This document shows positions 12,068-20,874 of a DNA stretch of 64,000 nt, one piece after another. Numbering within the stretch: the stretch's first letter is position 1; each line of letters starts with the position of its first letter. This DNA comes from Natronolimnobius sp. AArcel1 (GTDB lineage Archaea; Halobacteriota; Halobacteria; Halobacteriales; Natrialbaceae), in the NCBI RefSeq assembly GCF_011043775.1, contig NZ_JAAKXY010000001.1, positions 768,966-832,965 of the forward strand, given 5' to 3'. The notes under the pieces were generated by a model. The model did no database searches and was not told where the DNA came from. It was given only the letters and a program-made list of their open reading frames with translations. Position numbers and translations under genes: made by a program.

Positions 12068-12709
12068 TCACGGGGGTTGCTCGAGTGGGCTACCTGGGGC
12101 TAATTCTCCTGTTACATGCCGGTAGTACCGAACCCACAGGGCCTGCAGCGGGATAATAAGGAGCGGGACGAAAAACGCTACCGTGACGGTAACGGTAGCG
12201 ACACCGATTGAAATAAGAAAGACGAGCGGTGCGAGCAGCCCCCGGATCGTGATTAGCATAGCCACCTGGTCGTCGATGGCGTCGCTGGTCATCCCGGTCC
12301 GCGCGGCGTAGGTCCAAATCGTCGAGAGGATAATTCCGACCAGCGCGAGGTTTGTCGCGTACAGCGACCAGGCAAACTGCGTCCCGTAGACCCCGAGAAT
12401 CTCCGTTGGGTACGGAAGAAACGAAATCGAGAGCAAAAATAGCAGGTTTAACCAGAGTAAGACGCGATCGTGGCCGACAATGTGCTGAAAAAGGTTGTGA
12501 TGGACAACCCAGTAGAGGCCAACGACGAGAAAGCTCAGGAGGTAACTGATGAGCAGCGTCTCCTGATCGGCGAGCGCCGCAGGTAACTCCGCCCCAGAGA
12601 CGTCAGGAACGTTGAACTGGAGAATTAAAAGCGTCAGAACGATGGCGAAGACGCCGTCGCTCAGCCCCTCCATTCGATCCGTTCCGTCGCCACCAAGCAT
12701 CCAGACCAT
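12068..12709 (-). CDS. TMEM175/DUF1211-family membrane protein (putative K+ channel)
   Basis: 213 aa with six hydrophobic helices. The first contains RMEGLSDGVFAIVLTLL, the R-x3-(F/L)-S-D signature of prokaryotic TMEM175 channels, whose first helix lines the pore. Unlike the human protein, prokaryotic forms have one six-helix repeat and act as tetramers; length fits. I start at the ATG 12 codons before the signature; an in-frame GTG at 12748 would place the start inside the 84-bp palindromic element. That element ends 27 bp before the chosen ATG and could carry the promoter (TATATA at 12735-12740). K+ permeation is family knowledge, not shown. Confidence 0.85.
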   Translation of the reverse strand: MVWMLGGDGTDRMEGLSDGVFAIVLTLLILQFNVPDVSGAELPAALADQETLLISYLLSFLVVGLYWVVHHNLFQHIVGHDRVLLWLNLLFLLSISFLPYPTEILGVYGTQFAWSLYATNLALVGIILSTIWTYAARTGMTSDAIDDQVAMLITIRGLLAPLVFLISIGVATVTVTVAFFVPLLIIPLQALWVRYYRHVTGELAPGSPLEQPP

Positions 12710-12736
12710 ACCGGTCTTACGCCTCGAGAGCGCATA

Positions 12737-12820
12737 TATAGTAGCCACTGCAACTATTTACACGCTGATCGCCAGATAGGTCGGCGATCAGGTGTGCATT
12801 GACTTGCAGTGGCTACTATA
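12737..12820. repeat. 84-bp palindromic MITE-like element, copy 1
   Basis: Terminal inverted repeats TATAGTAGCCACTGCAA / TTGCAGTGGCTACTATA flank a central hairpin whose arms are CTGATCGCC / GGCGATCAG. Read on the minus strand it aligns without gaps over all 84 nt with the element at 30660-30743. No transposase lies inside or nearby and I see no clear target duplication. The size, full-length palindromy and dispersed copies fit a miniature inverted-repeat transposable element. Confidence 0.8.
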
Positions 12821-12911
12821 GTGGTCGTCAACGGAGAACTCGACTCGAGTACGGACTGTCTCGAGCGCTAAGAATCTAATCAATTAAATGGATACGGGAG
12901 GTAGGGCCGGT

Positions 12912-13391
12912 ATGCAGGTCAAATCGCGACATCACCTTCGAAGCGACGCTGTCTCGGATCTCGAGGATGCACTCGAAGCGCAGTTGGGCGTCGAACCCGC
13001 TGGAGACACCTACGAGCGGGTTGAATTCGAAGAAACTGATTGGGAAGTGATCTTGATCGATGGGGAGCCGCAGGTCGCCCATTTCGACGACGAGCCGTTT
13101 CTCACCGTCCGAGGGGCCAACGCCTACGAGCCTGAAAAGCGACTGGTCACCGTCGACGCTGGCGCAATCTCGTTTGTCAGCGACGGCGCAGACGTAATGC
13201 GTCCCGGCATTACCGAGGCGACTGACGACATCTCACCGGACGATCTAGTCGTTATCGCCGAGGAGTCTCACGGAAAGATGCTCGCGGTTGGACGCGCCCG
13301 CGTCAACGGCGATGAAATGGCCGGCAACGAGGGGAAAGTCGTCGATTCGCTCCACCACGTTGGCGACGAACTATACGAGTTTGCCGGATAG
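12912..13391 (+). CDS. PUA-domain RNA-binding protein
   Basis: 159 aa of the archaeal small PUA family related to the C-terminus of archaeosine transglycosylase. The N-terminal half is a mixed fold (LRSDAVSDLEDALEAQLG). The C-terminal PUA core reads LVTVDAGAISFVSDGADVMRPGI, then DDLVVIAEESHGKMLAVGRA. The ATG at 12912 is used because GGGAGGT lies ten bases before it. The in-frame ATG at 12888 adds eight residues without support. RNA binding, probably in rRNA or tRNA metabolism, is inferred from the domain. Confidence 0.85.
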   Translation: MQVKSRHHLRSDAVSDLEDALEAQLGVEPAGDTYERVEFEETDWEVILIDGEPQVAHFDDEPFLTVRGANAYEPEKRLVTVDAGAISFVSDGADVMRPGITEATDDISPDDLVVIAEESHGKMLAVGRARVNGDEMAGNEGKVVDSLHHVGDELYEFAG

Positions 13392-13399
13392 AGAAGAGA

Positions 13400-14734
13400 T
13401 CAGTCGGCCGCCGAGTTTTCGGCCGTATCGATGACGTCAGTCGTCGGGAAGACGTGCCCAGTTTCGTGTTTCATACCTGCAAGTAAAATCGCACCAGCGA
13501 GCAGTGGCAAGAGCGCACAGACAGCGTAGATCGGCCAAAAGCCGACGGTTTCGACGAGCGGGAGAGAGACAAGCGGGCCGAGACCGCCGCCGATATCGCC
13601 GAGGACGTTGTTCGTGCCGGTCGCTCTCCCCATCCGATCGTTCGGCGTGAGATCAGCAAGCAGGGCAATAAGCGGGCCACTCGTTCCGCCCTGTCCGGCC
13701 CCGATGAGGACACAGGCGAGCGTCAGCGTCCAGACTGAATCGGCAATTGCGAGCAACAGAAAACCCACAGAGGATATCGCGACGAACACGAGCAACGTTG
13801 GCACGCGCGAGACGCGATTATCGCTCATATAGCCTCCGTAAAACATGAACACGGCCGCTGCGATCACCGTCACGGCCATGAAGATACCCGAACTTCCCTG
13901 CGCGTCGAAGCCGAAGACACTGATCTCGAGTTCGCCAAGAAAGAGCACGAGTGTAGCAAACAGCGCGCCGATATAGGCAAAGAGAATCGTGAAGTTAACG
14001 AGGCCGACGGTAAGCGTCGAGACAGTGTAATCGATCTCCCAGGGCTTGACCGAACGGTTGACCTCGCCTTCGACGTGCGTTTCTGGGACTGTTGCGAAGG
14101 CAAGCGCCGCAGCGAACAGCGAGAAGACGGTTGCGAGGACGAACGCGATCACATCACCAGGAAGCGAAAAGAGGGCGCCGTCAGCGACGTCGCTGACGAT
14201 ACCACCAAGGACGAGTCCGGTCGGGAAGCCAAAGATGCTCCCACCACGGATGAGGCCCATACTCTGGCCGCGCGAACCGCTTTGGCTCACGTCCGCAGCG
14301 ATGGTGTACGCTGTTGCAAAGACGAGCGCGCTGCCAAGTCCCCAGATGATTCGGGCGAGCAGGAACCACGCCTCAGGCGCTGGTGCGACATATGCAATAA
14401 CGTAGCCGAACGTCGCAAGTGCCTGGATCAACATCCCGACGACGAACGGTTTTCGCGTCCCAACCCGATCGACCAGGCTTCCTGCCGGCGCGTTCGCAAA
14501 CAGCCTCGAGAAGCGATTCGCGCTCAGGATAATACCGACCAAAAACGGCGAGATACCGAGTACCTGCCCGAGATTTGGCAAGATTGGGAAGATGACACCG
14601 CCACCGAAGCCGACAAAGAAGGTACTCGCGATGACAGAGCCAATAACGAGGTACTCGCTGCGGCTGAGACCGCCCGCATCCTCACGCGACTCGTTTGTAG
14701 CCGATTCGTCAGTCGGTGCGTCCGCCCCGCTCAT
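13400..14734 (-). CDS. MFS transporter
   Basis: 444 aa with a soluble acidic N-terminus (~27 residues) and twelve hydrophobic spans in two six-helix bundles separated by a cytoplasmic stretch near residues 205-225 (HVEGEVNRSVKPWEID). The loop between TM2 and TM3 contains AGSLVDRVGTRKPFVVG, the G-x3-D-R-x-G-R-K type MFS motif A. The closest functional groups are multidrug and sugar-phosphate antiporters, but the substrate is not evident. The start at MSGADAPTDES is preferred over an upstream GTG. It converges with the PUA gene (8 bp between ends). Confidence 0.88.
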   Translation of the reverse strand: MSGADAPTDESATNESREDAGGLSRSEYLVIGSVIASTFFVGFGGGVIFPILPNLGQVLGISPFLVGIILSANRFSRLFANAPAGSLVDRVGTRKPFVVGMLIQALATFGYVIAYVAPAPEAWFLLARIIWGLGSALVFATAYTIAADVSQSGSRGQSMGLIRGGSIFGFPTGLVLGGIVSDVADGALFSLPGDVIAFVLATVFSLFAAALAFATVPETHVEGEVNRSVKPWEIDYTVSTLTVGLVNFTILFAYIGALFATLVLFLGELEISVFGFDAQGSSGIFMAVTVIAAAVFMFYGGYMSDNRVSRVPTLLVFVAISSVGFLLLAIADSVWTLTLACVLIGAGQGGTSGPLIALLADLTPNDRMGRATGTNNVLGDIGGGLGPLVSLPLVETVGFWPIYAVCALLPLLAGAILLAGMKHETGHVFPTTDVIDTAENSAAD

Positions 14735-14967
14735 CGTTCGATCACGGGCCGAAGACAGCACAGAGTAGCGAATTTCGAGGGCGATACAACTGGCGAAACG
14801 CGCCGCGATAGCAGTCGCGAGGAGAGAGCCGAGTACGTAACCACGCTAGTTGACTGAGTGGTCAGTTAGCGTTTATGCATTTCGCTTGCCGATGACTCGT
14901 GACCGACGTTCACGACGGCTGATACGGAACAGGCAGACGTTTAGTCGCATGAGACGTCTCAGCGTGT

Positions 14968-15720
14968 ATGTGCGGACGCTACACCCTTACACTCGAGCGC
15001 GACGACCTCGAAGATCGCTTCGGTGTGACCGTCGACGGCTCCTACACGCCGCGGTACAACGCCGCACCGGGCCAGAAACTGCCGGTTATCACGAGTGATG
15101 CACCTGAGGAGATTCGCCGACTCGAGTGGGGACTGGTGCCCTCGTGGGCGGACGACGACACCGGCGGACTGATCAACGCGCGTGCGGAGACGATCGATGA
15201 AAAACCGAGTTTTCGGGCGGCGTACGAGCAGCGTCGGTGTTTGGTCCCAGCGGATGGGTTCTACGAGTGGGTCGAGACGGGCAGCGATGGCGACGAGAGC
15301 AGTGGGGATGGCAGCGGCAGTGGCAGCAACGGCGGAAAACAACCCTACAGAGTCGCCCTCGAGGACGACCGCCCGTTCGCGATGGCGGGGCTGTGGGAGC
15401 GCTGGGAACCCAATGAGGAGACGACCCAGTCAGGGCTCGATGCCTTCGGAGGTGGCGTCGAAGAGAATACTGCAGACGACGGCCCACTCGAGACGTTTAC
15501 GATCATCACGACCGAGCCGAACAACCTTATCGCGGACTTGCACCACCGAATGGCCGTCATCCTCGAGCCCGGTAGCGAGGGAAAATGGCTGACAGCTGAC
15601 GACCCAAAACGACTGCTCAAACCCTACGCAGCCGACGAAATGCGTGCCTATCCCGTCTCGCAAGCGGTCAACAATCCGGCGAACAACGACCCTGCGTTGC
15701 TCGAGCCACTCGAGTCCTGA
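14968..15720 (+). CDS. SRAP-family DNA-protein crosslink protein (YedK/HMCES-like)
   Basis: 250 aa. Cys2 immediately after the initiator Met (MCGRYTL) is the residue that becomes N-terminal and forms the thiazolidine crosslink to abasic sites in single-stranded DNA. Other landmarks are RYNAAPGQ (N31), WGLVPSWAD, NARAET, GFYEW (E100) and LHHRMAVIL near 205, the set of active-site residues known for SRAP. Residues ~105-125 are a Gly/Ser/Asp-rich low-complexity insertion absent from the compact bacterial forms. Role: shielding abasic sites during replication. It is divergent from the MFS gene. Confidence 0.94.
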   Translation: MCGRYTLTLERDDLEDRFGVTVDGSYTPRYNAAPGQKLPVITSDAPEEIRRLEWGLVPSWADDDTGGLINARAETIDEKPSFRAAYEQRRCLVPADGFYEWVETGSDGDESSGDGSGSGSNGGKQPYRVALEDDRPFAMAGLWERWEPNEETTQSGLDAFGGGVEENTADDGPLETFTIITTEPNNLIADLHHRMAVILEPGSEGKWLTADDPKRLLKPYAADEMRAYPVSQAVNNPANNDPALLEPLES

Positions 15721-15884
15721 ACCGCCGCCCTAATACACTTAAATGTGTCGTCGATCGGCGACCACACGGCGCGTGTGGGGTTCGATATCACAACACAACA
15801 CAGCGTCGGTTATCGGCTGCAGTACGGTGGTTTTCAGTACTCTGAGACGACACACTCTCTGTTTCGCCGGAACGTAATACCAAA

Positions 15885-15897
15885 GAGTTTATATAGA
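15885..15897 (+). promoter_or_regulatory. TATA box/BRE of the thermosome gene
   Basis: TTTATATA with a preceding purine-rich CCAAAGAG is the best archaeal promoter match upstream of the thermosome gene. An archaeal transcript starts about 25 nt beyond the TATA, near or just after the first ATG at 15908. This supports the second in-frame ATG at 15923 as the true start, on a leaderless or very short-leader mRNA. Confidence 0.65.
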
Positions 15898-15922
15898 ATC
15901 ACAATCAATGAATCAGCTGACT

Positions 15923-17590
15923 ATGAGCCAGCGAATGCAGCAGGGACAGCCGATGATCGTGATGAGCGAGGATTCCCAGCGCGTCAAGGACAAGGACGCC
16001 CAGGACTACAATATCAGCGCCGCTCGTGCGGTCGCTGAGGCCGTCCGTTCGACACTTGGTCCAAAAGGAATGGACAAAATGCTCGTCGACTCGATGGGCT
16101 CCGTCACCATCACGAACGACGGCGTCACCATCCTGCAGGAGATGGACATCGACAACCCAACGGCCGAAATGATCATCGAGGTCGCCGAAACCCAGGAAGA
16201 CGAAGCTGGTGACGGCACCACGACGGCCGTCGCAATCGCCGGCGAACTCCTCAAAAACGCCGAGGACCTCCTCGAGCAGGACATTCACCCAACGGCGATC
16301 ATCAAGGGCTTCCACCTCGCAAGCGAGCAGGCCCGCGAGGAAATCGACGACATCGCACAGGACGTTGACACCGACGACGAGCAGCTCCTTCGCTCGGTCG
16401 CCGAAACCTCGATGACCGGCAAGGGCACCGAGGTCAACAAAGAGCACCTCTCGCAGCTCATCATCGACGCCGTCAAGCAGGTTACCGTCGAGAGTGACGA
16501 AGGCGACAACATCGTCGACCTCGAGTACCTCAACATCGAGACCCAGACCGGCCGCAGCGCCGGCGAATCCGACCTGCTCGTCGGTGGCATCGTGGACAAA
16601 GACCCCGTCCACGACAACATGCCAACCTCGGCCGAAGACGCCGACATCCTGCTTCTCAACCAGGCAATCGAAGTCGAAGAAGCCGATGTCGACACCGAGG
16701 TCTCCGTGACGGACCCAGACCAGCTCCAGAAGTTCCTCGACCGCGAGGAAGAACAGCTCAAAGAGAAAGTCGACCAGATCGTCGACACCGGTGCTGACGT
16801 CGTCTTCTGTCAGAAAGGCATCGACGACCTCGCACAGCACTATCTGGCCAAGGAAGGCATCCTCGCCGTCCGCCGCGCCAAGAAGAGTGACCTCGAGTTC
16901 CTCTCGGAGGTCGTCAACGGTGCCGTCATCTCCGACCTCGCAACGGCAACCGAGGCCGACCTCGGCCATGGTGACGTCACCCGCGACGATGATGACGACC
17001 TGTTCTACGTCGAAGGCGACGACGCCCACGGCGTGACGCTCCTGCTCCGTGGCTCGACCGAGCACGTCGTCGACGAACTCGAGCGCGGTGTCAACGACGC
17101 ACTCGATGTCGTCGCACAGACCGTCTCCGACGGCCGCGTCCTCGCAGGCGGCGGCGCAATCGAGGTCGAACTCGCCTCGCGACTGCGCAACTACGCCGAC
17201 TCCGTTTCGGGCCGCGAACAGCTCGCTGTCGAAGCCTTCGCCGACTCGCTCGAGCTCGTCCCTCGCGTGCTCGCTGAGAACGCAGGCCTTGACTCCATCG
17301 ACACGCTCGTCGACCTCCGTGCAGCCCACGAGGACGGCGACATCGAAGCCGGCCTGAACGTCCTCTCGGGCGACGTTGAGGACACCTACGAGGCTGGCGT
17401 TGTCGAGCCAGCCCACGCAAAGGAACAGGCTGTGACCTCCGCTGCTGAGGCCGCAAACCTCGTCCTCAAAATCGACGACATCATCTCCGCCGGCGACCTG
17501 TCGACGGACAAGGGCGACGACGAAGCAGGCGGCCCAGGCGGTGCCGGCGGCATGGGCGGTATGGGCGGCGGCATGGGCGGCATGATGTAA
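15923..17590 (+). CDS. thermosome subunit (group II chaperonin, CCT)
   Basis: 555 aa. Group II chaperonins form a double-ring ATP-driven folding cage with a built-in lid. Motifs: [16 protein letters not shown] near residue 45, NDGVTIL near 70, GDGTTTAV near 98 (nucleotide-binding), and GGGAIE with the conserved C-terminal ATPase-domain region near 410. The tail is a Gly/Met repeat ([14 protein letters not shown]) typical of haloarchaeal subunits. The first in-frame ATG at 15908 adds five residues but is too close to the TATA box. The gene is monocistronic and followed by a long palindrome-rich gap. Heat-shock induction is usual for the family. Confidence 0.97.
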   Translation: MSQRMQQGQPMIVMSEDSQRVKDKDAQDYNISAARAVAEAVRSTLGPKGMDKMLVDSMGSVTITNDGVTILQEMDIDNPTAEMIIEVAETQEDEAGDGTTTAVAIAGELLKNAEDLLEQDIHPTAIIKGFHLASEQAREEIDDIAQDVDTDDEQLLRSVAETSMTGKGTEVNKEHLSQLIIDAVKQVTVESDEGDNIVDLEYLNIETQTGRSAGESDLLVGGIVDKDPVHDNMPTSAEDADILLLNQAIEVEEADVDTEVSVTDPDQLQKFLDREEEQLKEKVDQIVDTGADVVFCQKGIDDLAQHYLAKEGILAVRRAKKSDLEFLSEVVNGAVISDLATATEADLGHGDVTRDDDDDLFYVEGDDAHGVTLLLRGSTEHVVDELERGVNDALDVVAQTVSDGRVLAGGGAIEVELASRLRNYADSVSGREQLAVEAFADSLELVPRVLAENAGLDSIDTLVDLRAAHEDGDIEAGLNVLSGDVEDTYEAGVVEPAHAKEQAVTSAAEAANLVLKIDDIISAGDLSTDKGDDEAGGPGGAGGMGGMGGGMGGMM

Positions 17591-18070
17591 GCGAGGTTCG
17601 GAATGAGCGAAGCGAGTGAGAACCTCGTACGGCGAGCGGGGAGCGACTGCGAGGCGTGAACGCAGTGAAGGCCTCGAGAGCGAACGGCGAACGGAGTGAG
17701 CCGTGAGCAGCGACCCGCGAGCGAAATCTAAATTTTGCTCTACAGGCCGCCTTCGGCGGCCCTCGGCAAAATTTAGTATAAAAGCACTCCTCTCTCCGTT
17801 CCGTCGCGCTCCGCGCGACTCCACATCAGTCGTCGGCCCGAGCGTGACACGCTCGGTGAACGGCATCGTTCGGGTTCTCCGAACCACTCACTCGCCGACG
17901 AGCAGTTCGGAGGTGGACGCGAGACACGTTCTCGTATTTTCACCGGATCTTTCGTAGACGCTGTTCGTCCACTCCCGAGTCCATAATTACCATCCGACAA
18001 TTCGATAGTCCGAACTCACATCATACCTGACACCCATGCAACTAATGAGGCCAGGTATCGTAGCTTAGCT
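17591..18070. other. palindrome-rich intergenic region downstream of the thermosome
   Basis: No convincing gene on either strand. The first ~110 bp holds haloarchaeal GAGCGAAGCGAGTGAG-type short repeats arranged as imperfect inverted repeats (GAGGTTC...GAACCTC, CGGCGAACGGAGTGAGCCG). It is followed by the large hairpin listed separately and by a near-perfect palindrome CCGAGCGTGACACGCTCGG around 17838-17856. Some of this must terminate thermosome transcription. Confidence 0.6.
17728..17776. repeat. nested hairpin, possible terminator
   Basis: Outer arms CTAAATTTTGC (17728-17738) and GCAAAATTTAG (17766-17776) are perfect inverted repeats. Between them GGCCGCC-TTC-GGCGGCC (17745-17761) forms an inner stem. 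The AT-rich outer and GC-only inner stems in one structure are unusual for a simple terminator, but position (about 140 bp after the thermosome stop) allows that role. Confidence 0.6.
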
Positions 18071-18211
18071 ATGAGCTATCAGACCACTATTGGCTGGTCG
18101 ATCTTCACCTCCGGAATCGTTACCCTCCTGCTGGTCGCGCTGCCGGGCGACTCGATCTGGTGGGGGATTTTCCTGTTGGTTCTGGGAATCGCAATCCTCT
18201 ACGTTCGCTGA
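18071..18211 (+). CDS. 46-aa two-helix membrane peptide
   Basis: A small open frame from ATG to TGA encoding 46 residues. Polar start MSYQTTIGW, then two hydrophobic stretches (SIFTSGIVTLLLVAL and WGIFLLVLGIAILYV) joined by a PGDS turn, ending in Arg. The helical-hairpin composition is coherent and unlike random haloarchaeal DNA. No ribosome site is visible immediately upstream, as in many haloarchaeal leaderless genes. Family not recognised; function unknown. Confidence 0.6.
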   Translation: MSYQTTIGWSIFTSGIVTLLLVALPGDSIWWGIFLLVLGIAILYVR

Positions 18212-18322
18212 GGGCCACTCGAGGTCGTCAGCGCCGTCAATTTCACCTCGAGACCCCTGTCAACCGGCGTAACTCGCCGCCATCGCAGGCAGTTTAGGAG
18301 TCCGACGGATAGCGAGTTGGCA

Positions 18323-20254
18323 GTGAGTACCACAGAGGACGAAACACCGTTTGACGCCTATCGCGAGGATGTCGACCGACCGCTGACCAGACTCTTTCGC
18401 GAGTACGCGCCCGGCTATCTCGGCTACTTTTCGGTTGGGATGGTCGCGAACTTCATCGCCCGCATGGCGAGTCTCGTTCCCCCACTAATTCTGGGGACTG
18501 CTATCGACGCGATTTTTGTCGAACCAAACACGGAAGCATTTGACCTTCCGCTAGTGCCAAACGCCGTGTTGCCGACGACAGAGATTGGCCAGTTCGAGTT
18601 CTCTGTGATGGCGATTGTTTTTGCCTTCCTCGCAGTCGCCGTCTTCACCTGGATCTACGGCGTCACCGCGAATCTCTTCGCCCACAGCGTGATGCACACC
18701 GTCCGAGTCGACTCCTTCGAGAAGATGCAACAACTCGACATGGCCTTCTTCGACGAGAAACAGACCGGCGAGGTCATGGCCGTCCTCAACAACGACACCC
18801 AGAACCTCGAGATGTTCCTCGATAACGCGATCATGAACGCCGCCCGGCTCATCCTCATGGTCGGGGGCATCACAGCCGTCCTCTTCTATCTGAACTGGCA
18901 ACTCGCCTTCGTCACCCTGTTTGCCGTGCCCGCAATGGTCGTCTTTACCCTCTGGTTCATGCGCGTCGTCGAACCCCGCTACGTCCGTCAGCGCTCGTCC
19001 GTCGGCCGACTGAATACGCGCCTCGAGAACGCCATCGCTGGGATGGGCCTGACAAAAACAACCTCAAGCGAGTCCTACGAGGTCGACCGAGTCAGTGACT
19101 CCTCGATGAACATGTTCGAGCGGACAATGGACGTGCTTAGACTGAGTTACATCTACCGGCCCGGCATGGAACTGCTCGCTGGCGTCGCCTTCGCCGCGAC
19201 GTTTCTCGTCGGCGGTTACTGGCTCATGATGGACACCGCACCAGGGCCGATGACGGGATCGCTCTCGGTTGGTGATTTCGTCGTCTTCCTCATGCTCACC
19301 CAGCGCATCGTCGACCCGCTCGCCGAAGTATCGAACATCGTCGATCAGTACGAGAACGCCAAGGCCTCGAGCGAGCGCATCTTCGGACTCATGGACATCC
19401 CGGTTCACGTCGATGACCCGGACGAGCCCGCCGAAATCGAGCCTGTCCAGGGTCGCGTGACCTACGAAGACGTCTCCTTTAGCTACGAAGACAGCGAGGT
19501 TCGGGCCGGATCGGGCGACGAGACGGCCTTCGAGGAGACTGTCATCGAAGACATCTCCTTCGGCGCCGAACCGGGCGAGACGGTCGCGTTTGTCGGTGCG
19601 ACTGGAGCGGGCAAATCGACAGTTCTCAAACTCCTGTTGCGACTGTACGACGTCCAAGATGGGACGATCCGACTCGATGGCCACGATATCCGCGACGTCG
19701 CGCTCTCGGACCTTCGCTCCGCGGTCGGCTACGTCAGTCAGGATACGTTCCTCTTCGATGGAACAATCGCGGACAACATTCGCTACGGCTACTTCGACGC
19801 CACCGATGAGGACGTCACAGCGGCCGCAAAAGCCGCTCAGGCCCACGAATTCATCACCGATCTCACGGAAGGCTACGACACACGTGTCGGTGAGCGCGGG
19901 GTTAAACTCTCCGGCGGACAGCGACAGCGAATTGCACTCGCCCGGAGTGTCCTTGCCGATCCGGAAGTATTGATCCTCGACGAAGCGACGAGTGCAGTCG
20001 ATACGAAGACGGAACTGCTGATTCAACAGTCAATCGACGAACTCACCGAAGACCGGACGACGCTTGCGATTGCACACCGCCTGTCGACGGTGAAAGACGC
20101 GGATACGATCCTCGTGATGGACGACGGGGAAATCGTCGAGCGCGGGAGTCACGACGAACTACTCGCTGCGAACGGCCAGTACGCAACACTATGGAGCGCA
20201 CAGGCAGGTGATCGAGAACAGGCGGCGAAGGCGCTCATGGAAGACGATGACTGA
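18323..20254 (+). CDS. ABC exporter, fused permease-ATPase (MsbA/lipid or drug type)
   Basis: 643 aa half-transporter that should act as a homodimer. The N-terminal transmembrane domain has six spans (residues ~35-335); the first extracellular loop is enlarged by about 25 residues. The C-terminal ATPase has Walker A GATGAGKST near 430, Q-loop YVSQDTFLF, signature LSGGQRQRIALARS near 532, Walker B VLILDEATSAVD and H-loop IAHRLST. A GTG start is chosen; an in-frame TTG two codons earlier is possible. A TAFEET stretch lengthens the A-loop region. The substrate is not predictable. Confidence 0.92.
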   Translation: MSTTEDETPFDAYREDVDRPLTRLFREYAPGYLGYFSVGMVANFIARMASLVPPLILGTAIDAIFVEPNTEAFDLPLVPNAVLPTTEIGQFEFSVMAIVFAFLAVAVFTWIYGVTANLFAHSVMHTVRVDSFEKMQQLDMAFFDEKQTGEVMAVLNNDTQNLEMFLDNAIMNAARLILMVGGITAVLFYLNWQLAFVTLFAVPAMVVFTLWFMRVVEPRYVRQRSSVGRLNTRLENAIAGMGLTKTTSSESYEVDRVSDSSMNMFERTMDVLRLSYIYRPGMELLAGVAFAATFLVGGYWLMMDTAPGPMTGSLSVGDFVVFLMLTQRIVDPLAEVSNIVDQYENAKASSERIFGLMDIPVHVDDPDEPAEIEPVQGRVTYEDVSFSYEDSEVRAGSGDETAFEETVIEDISFGAEPGETVAFVGATGAGKSTVLKLLLRLYDVQDGTIRLDGHDIRDVALSDLRSAVGYVSQDTFLFDGTIADNIRYGYFDATDEDVTAAAKAAQAHEFITDLTEGYDTRVGERGVKLSGGQRQRIALARSVLADPEVLILDEATSAVDTKTELLIQQSIDELTEDRTTLAIAHRLSTVKDADTILVMDDGEIVERGSHDELLAANGQYATLWSAQAGDREQAAKALMEDDD

Positions 20255-20287
20255 CAGCCGAGAACGATAACGGGCAAGTACCGAGGC

Positions 20288-20749
20288 TCAGGTCTCGTCG
20301 ACGTCGAGTTCGAACTGCTTGTTTTCGCTGACCGCGTTGAGGACGACGCTCGTGTTCGAGGCTTTGATATCCGGATCGGTGAGCAGGGACTTGATCTGTT
20401 CGTTCATTCCATCGGTGTCTGTGAACTTGCCGATGGCAATCACGTCGTAGTCACCTGTAACCTCGTAGACGCTGATCATCTGCTCGTGGTCGCTGAGCGT
20501 GTCAGTCACGTCCGGCAGGGCGTTCCCCTCGACCTGCAACTGGATAACCGCGGTCACATCGTAGCCAACAGCGTCGTAGTTAACTCGTGGCGTGTACCCC
20601 TCAATGACGCCCTCATCCTCGAGATCCGAGAGGTGATTCGAGATCGTCGTCACGGAGACATCGAGGTCCTCGGCGAGACTTCGGAGACTCGCGCGGCCGT
20701 CGCCCAAAAGCGCATTCACTAGTTTTGCATCGAGATTTTCGTACGTCAT
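20288..20749 (-). CDS. lrp: Lrp/AsnC family transcriptional regulator
   Basis: 153 aa. The N-terminal winged HTH ([43 protein letters not shown]) is followed by the RAM effector domain ([29 protein letters not shown]). It is divergent from glnA with ~125 bp between the starts, an arrangement known in haloarchaea where Lrp-type proteins control glutamine synthetase. This makes it the likely glnA regulator and probably an autoregulator. The start is the second of two adjacent ATGs. The downstream ABC exporter is convergent. Confidence 0.92.
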   Translation of the reverse strand: MTYENLDAKLVNALLGDGRASLRSLAEDLDVSVTTISNHLSDLEDEGVIEGYTPRVNYDAVGYDVTAVIQLQVEGNALPDVTDTLSDHEQMISVYEVTGDYDVIAIGKFTDTDGMNEQIKSLLTDPDIKASNTSVVLNAVSENKQFELDVDET

Positions 20750-20874
20750 CACATCTAACCTCTCGTCCGGCCCTTTAGAAATTTACGAATATTCAATTCC
20801 AGTCGAGCGACGGAAGATTTGCAGAGAGCAGTAGGGTTTTAGTAGCGGAGATGCTTGAACAGCACGACCAGAAG

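Noticed and set aside
15905..17887. 660-codon open frame antisense to the thermosome gene
   Set aside because: Arises from high-GC codon structure opposite a real gene; composition is Val/Asp-rich but no family is recognisable and its end runs past the palindrome region.
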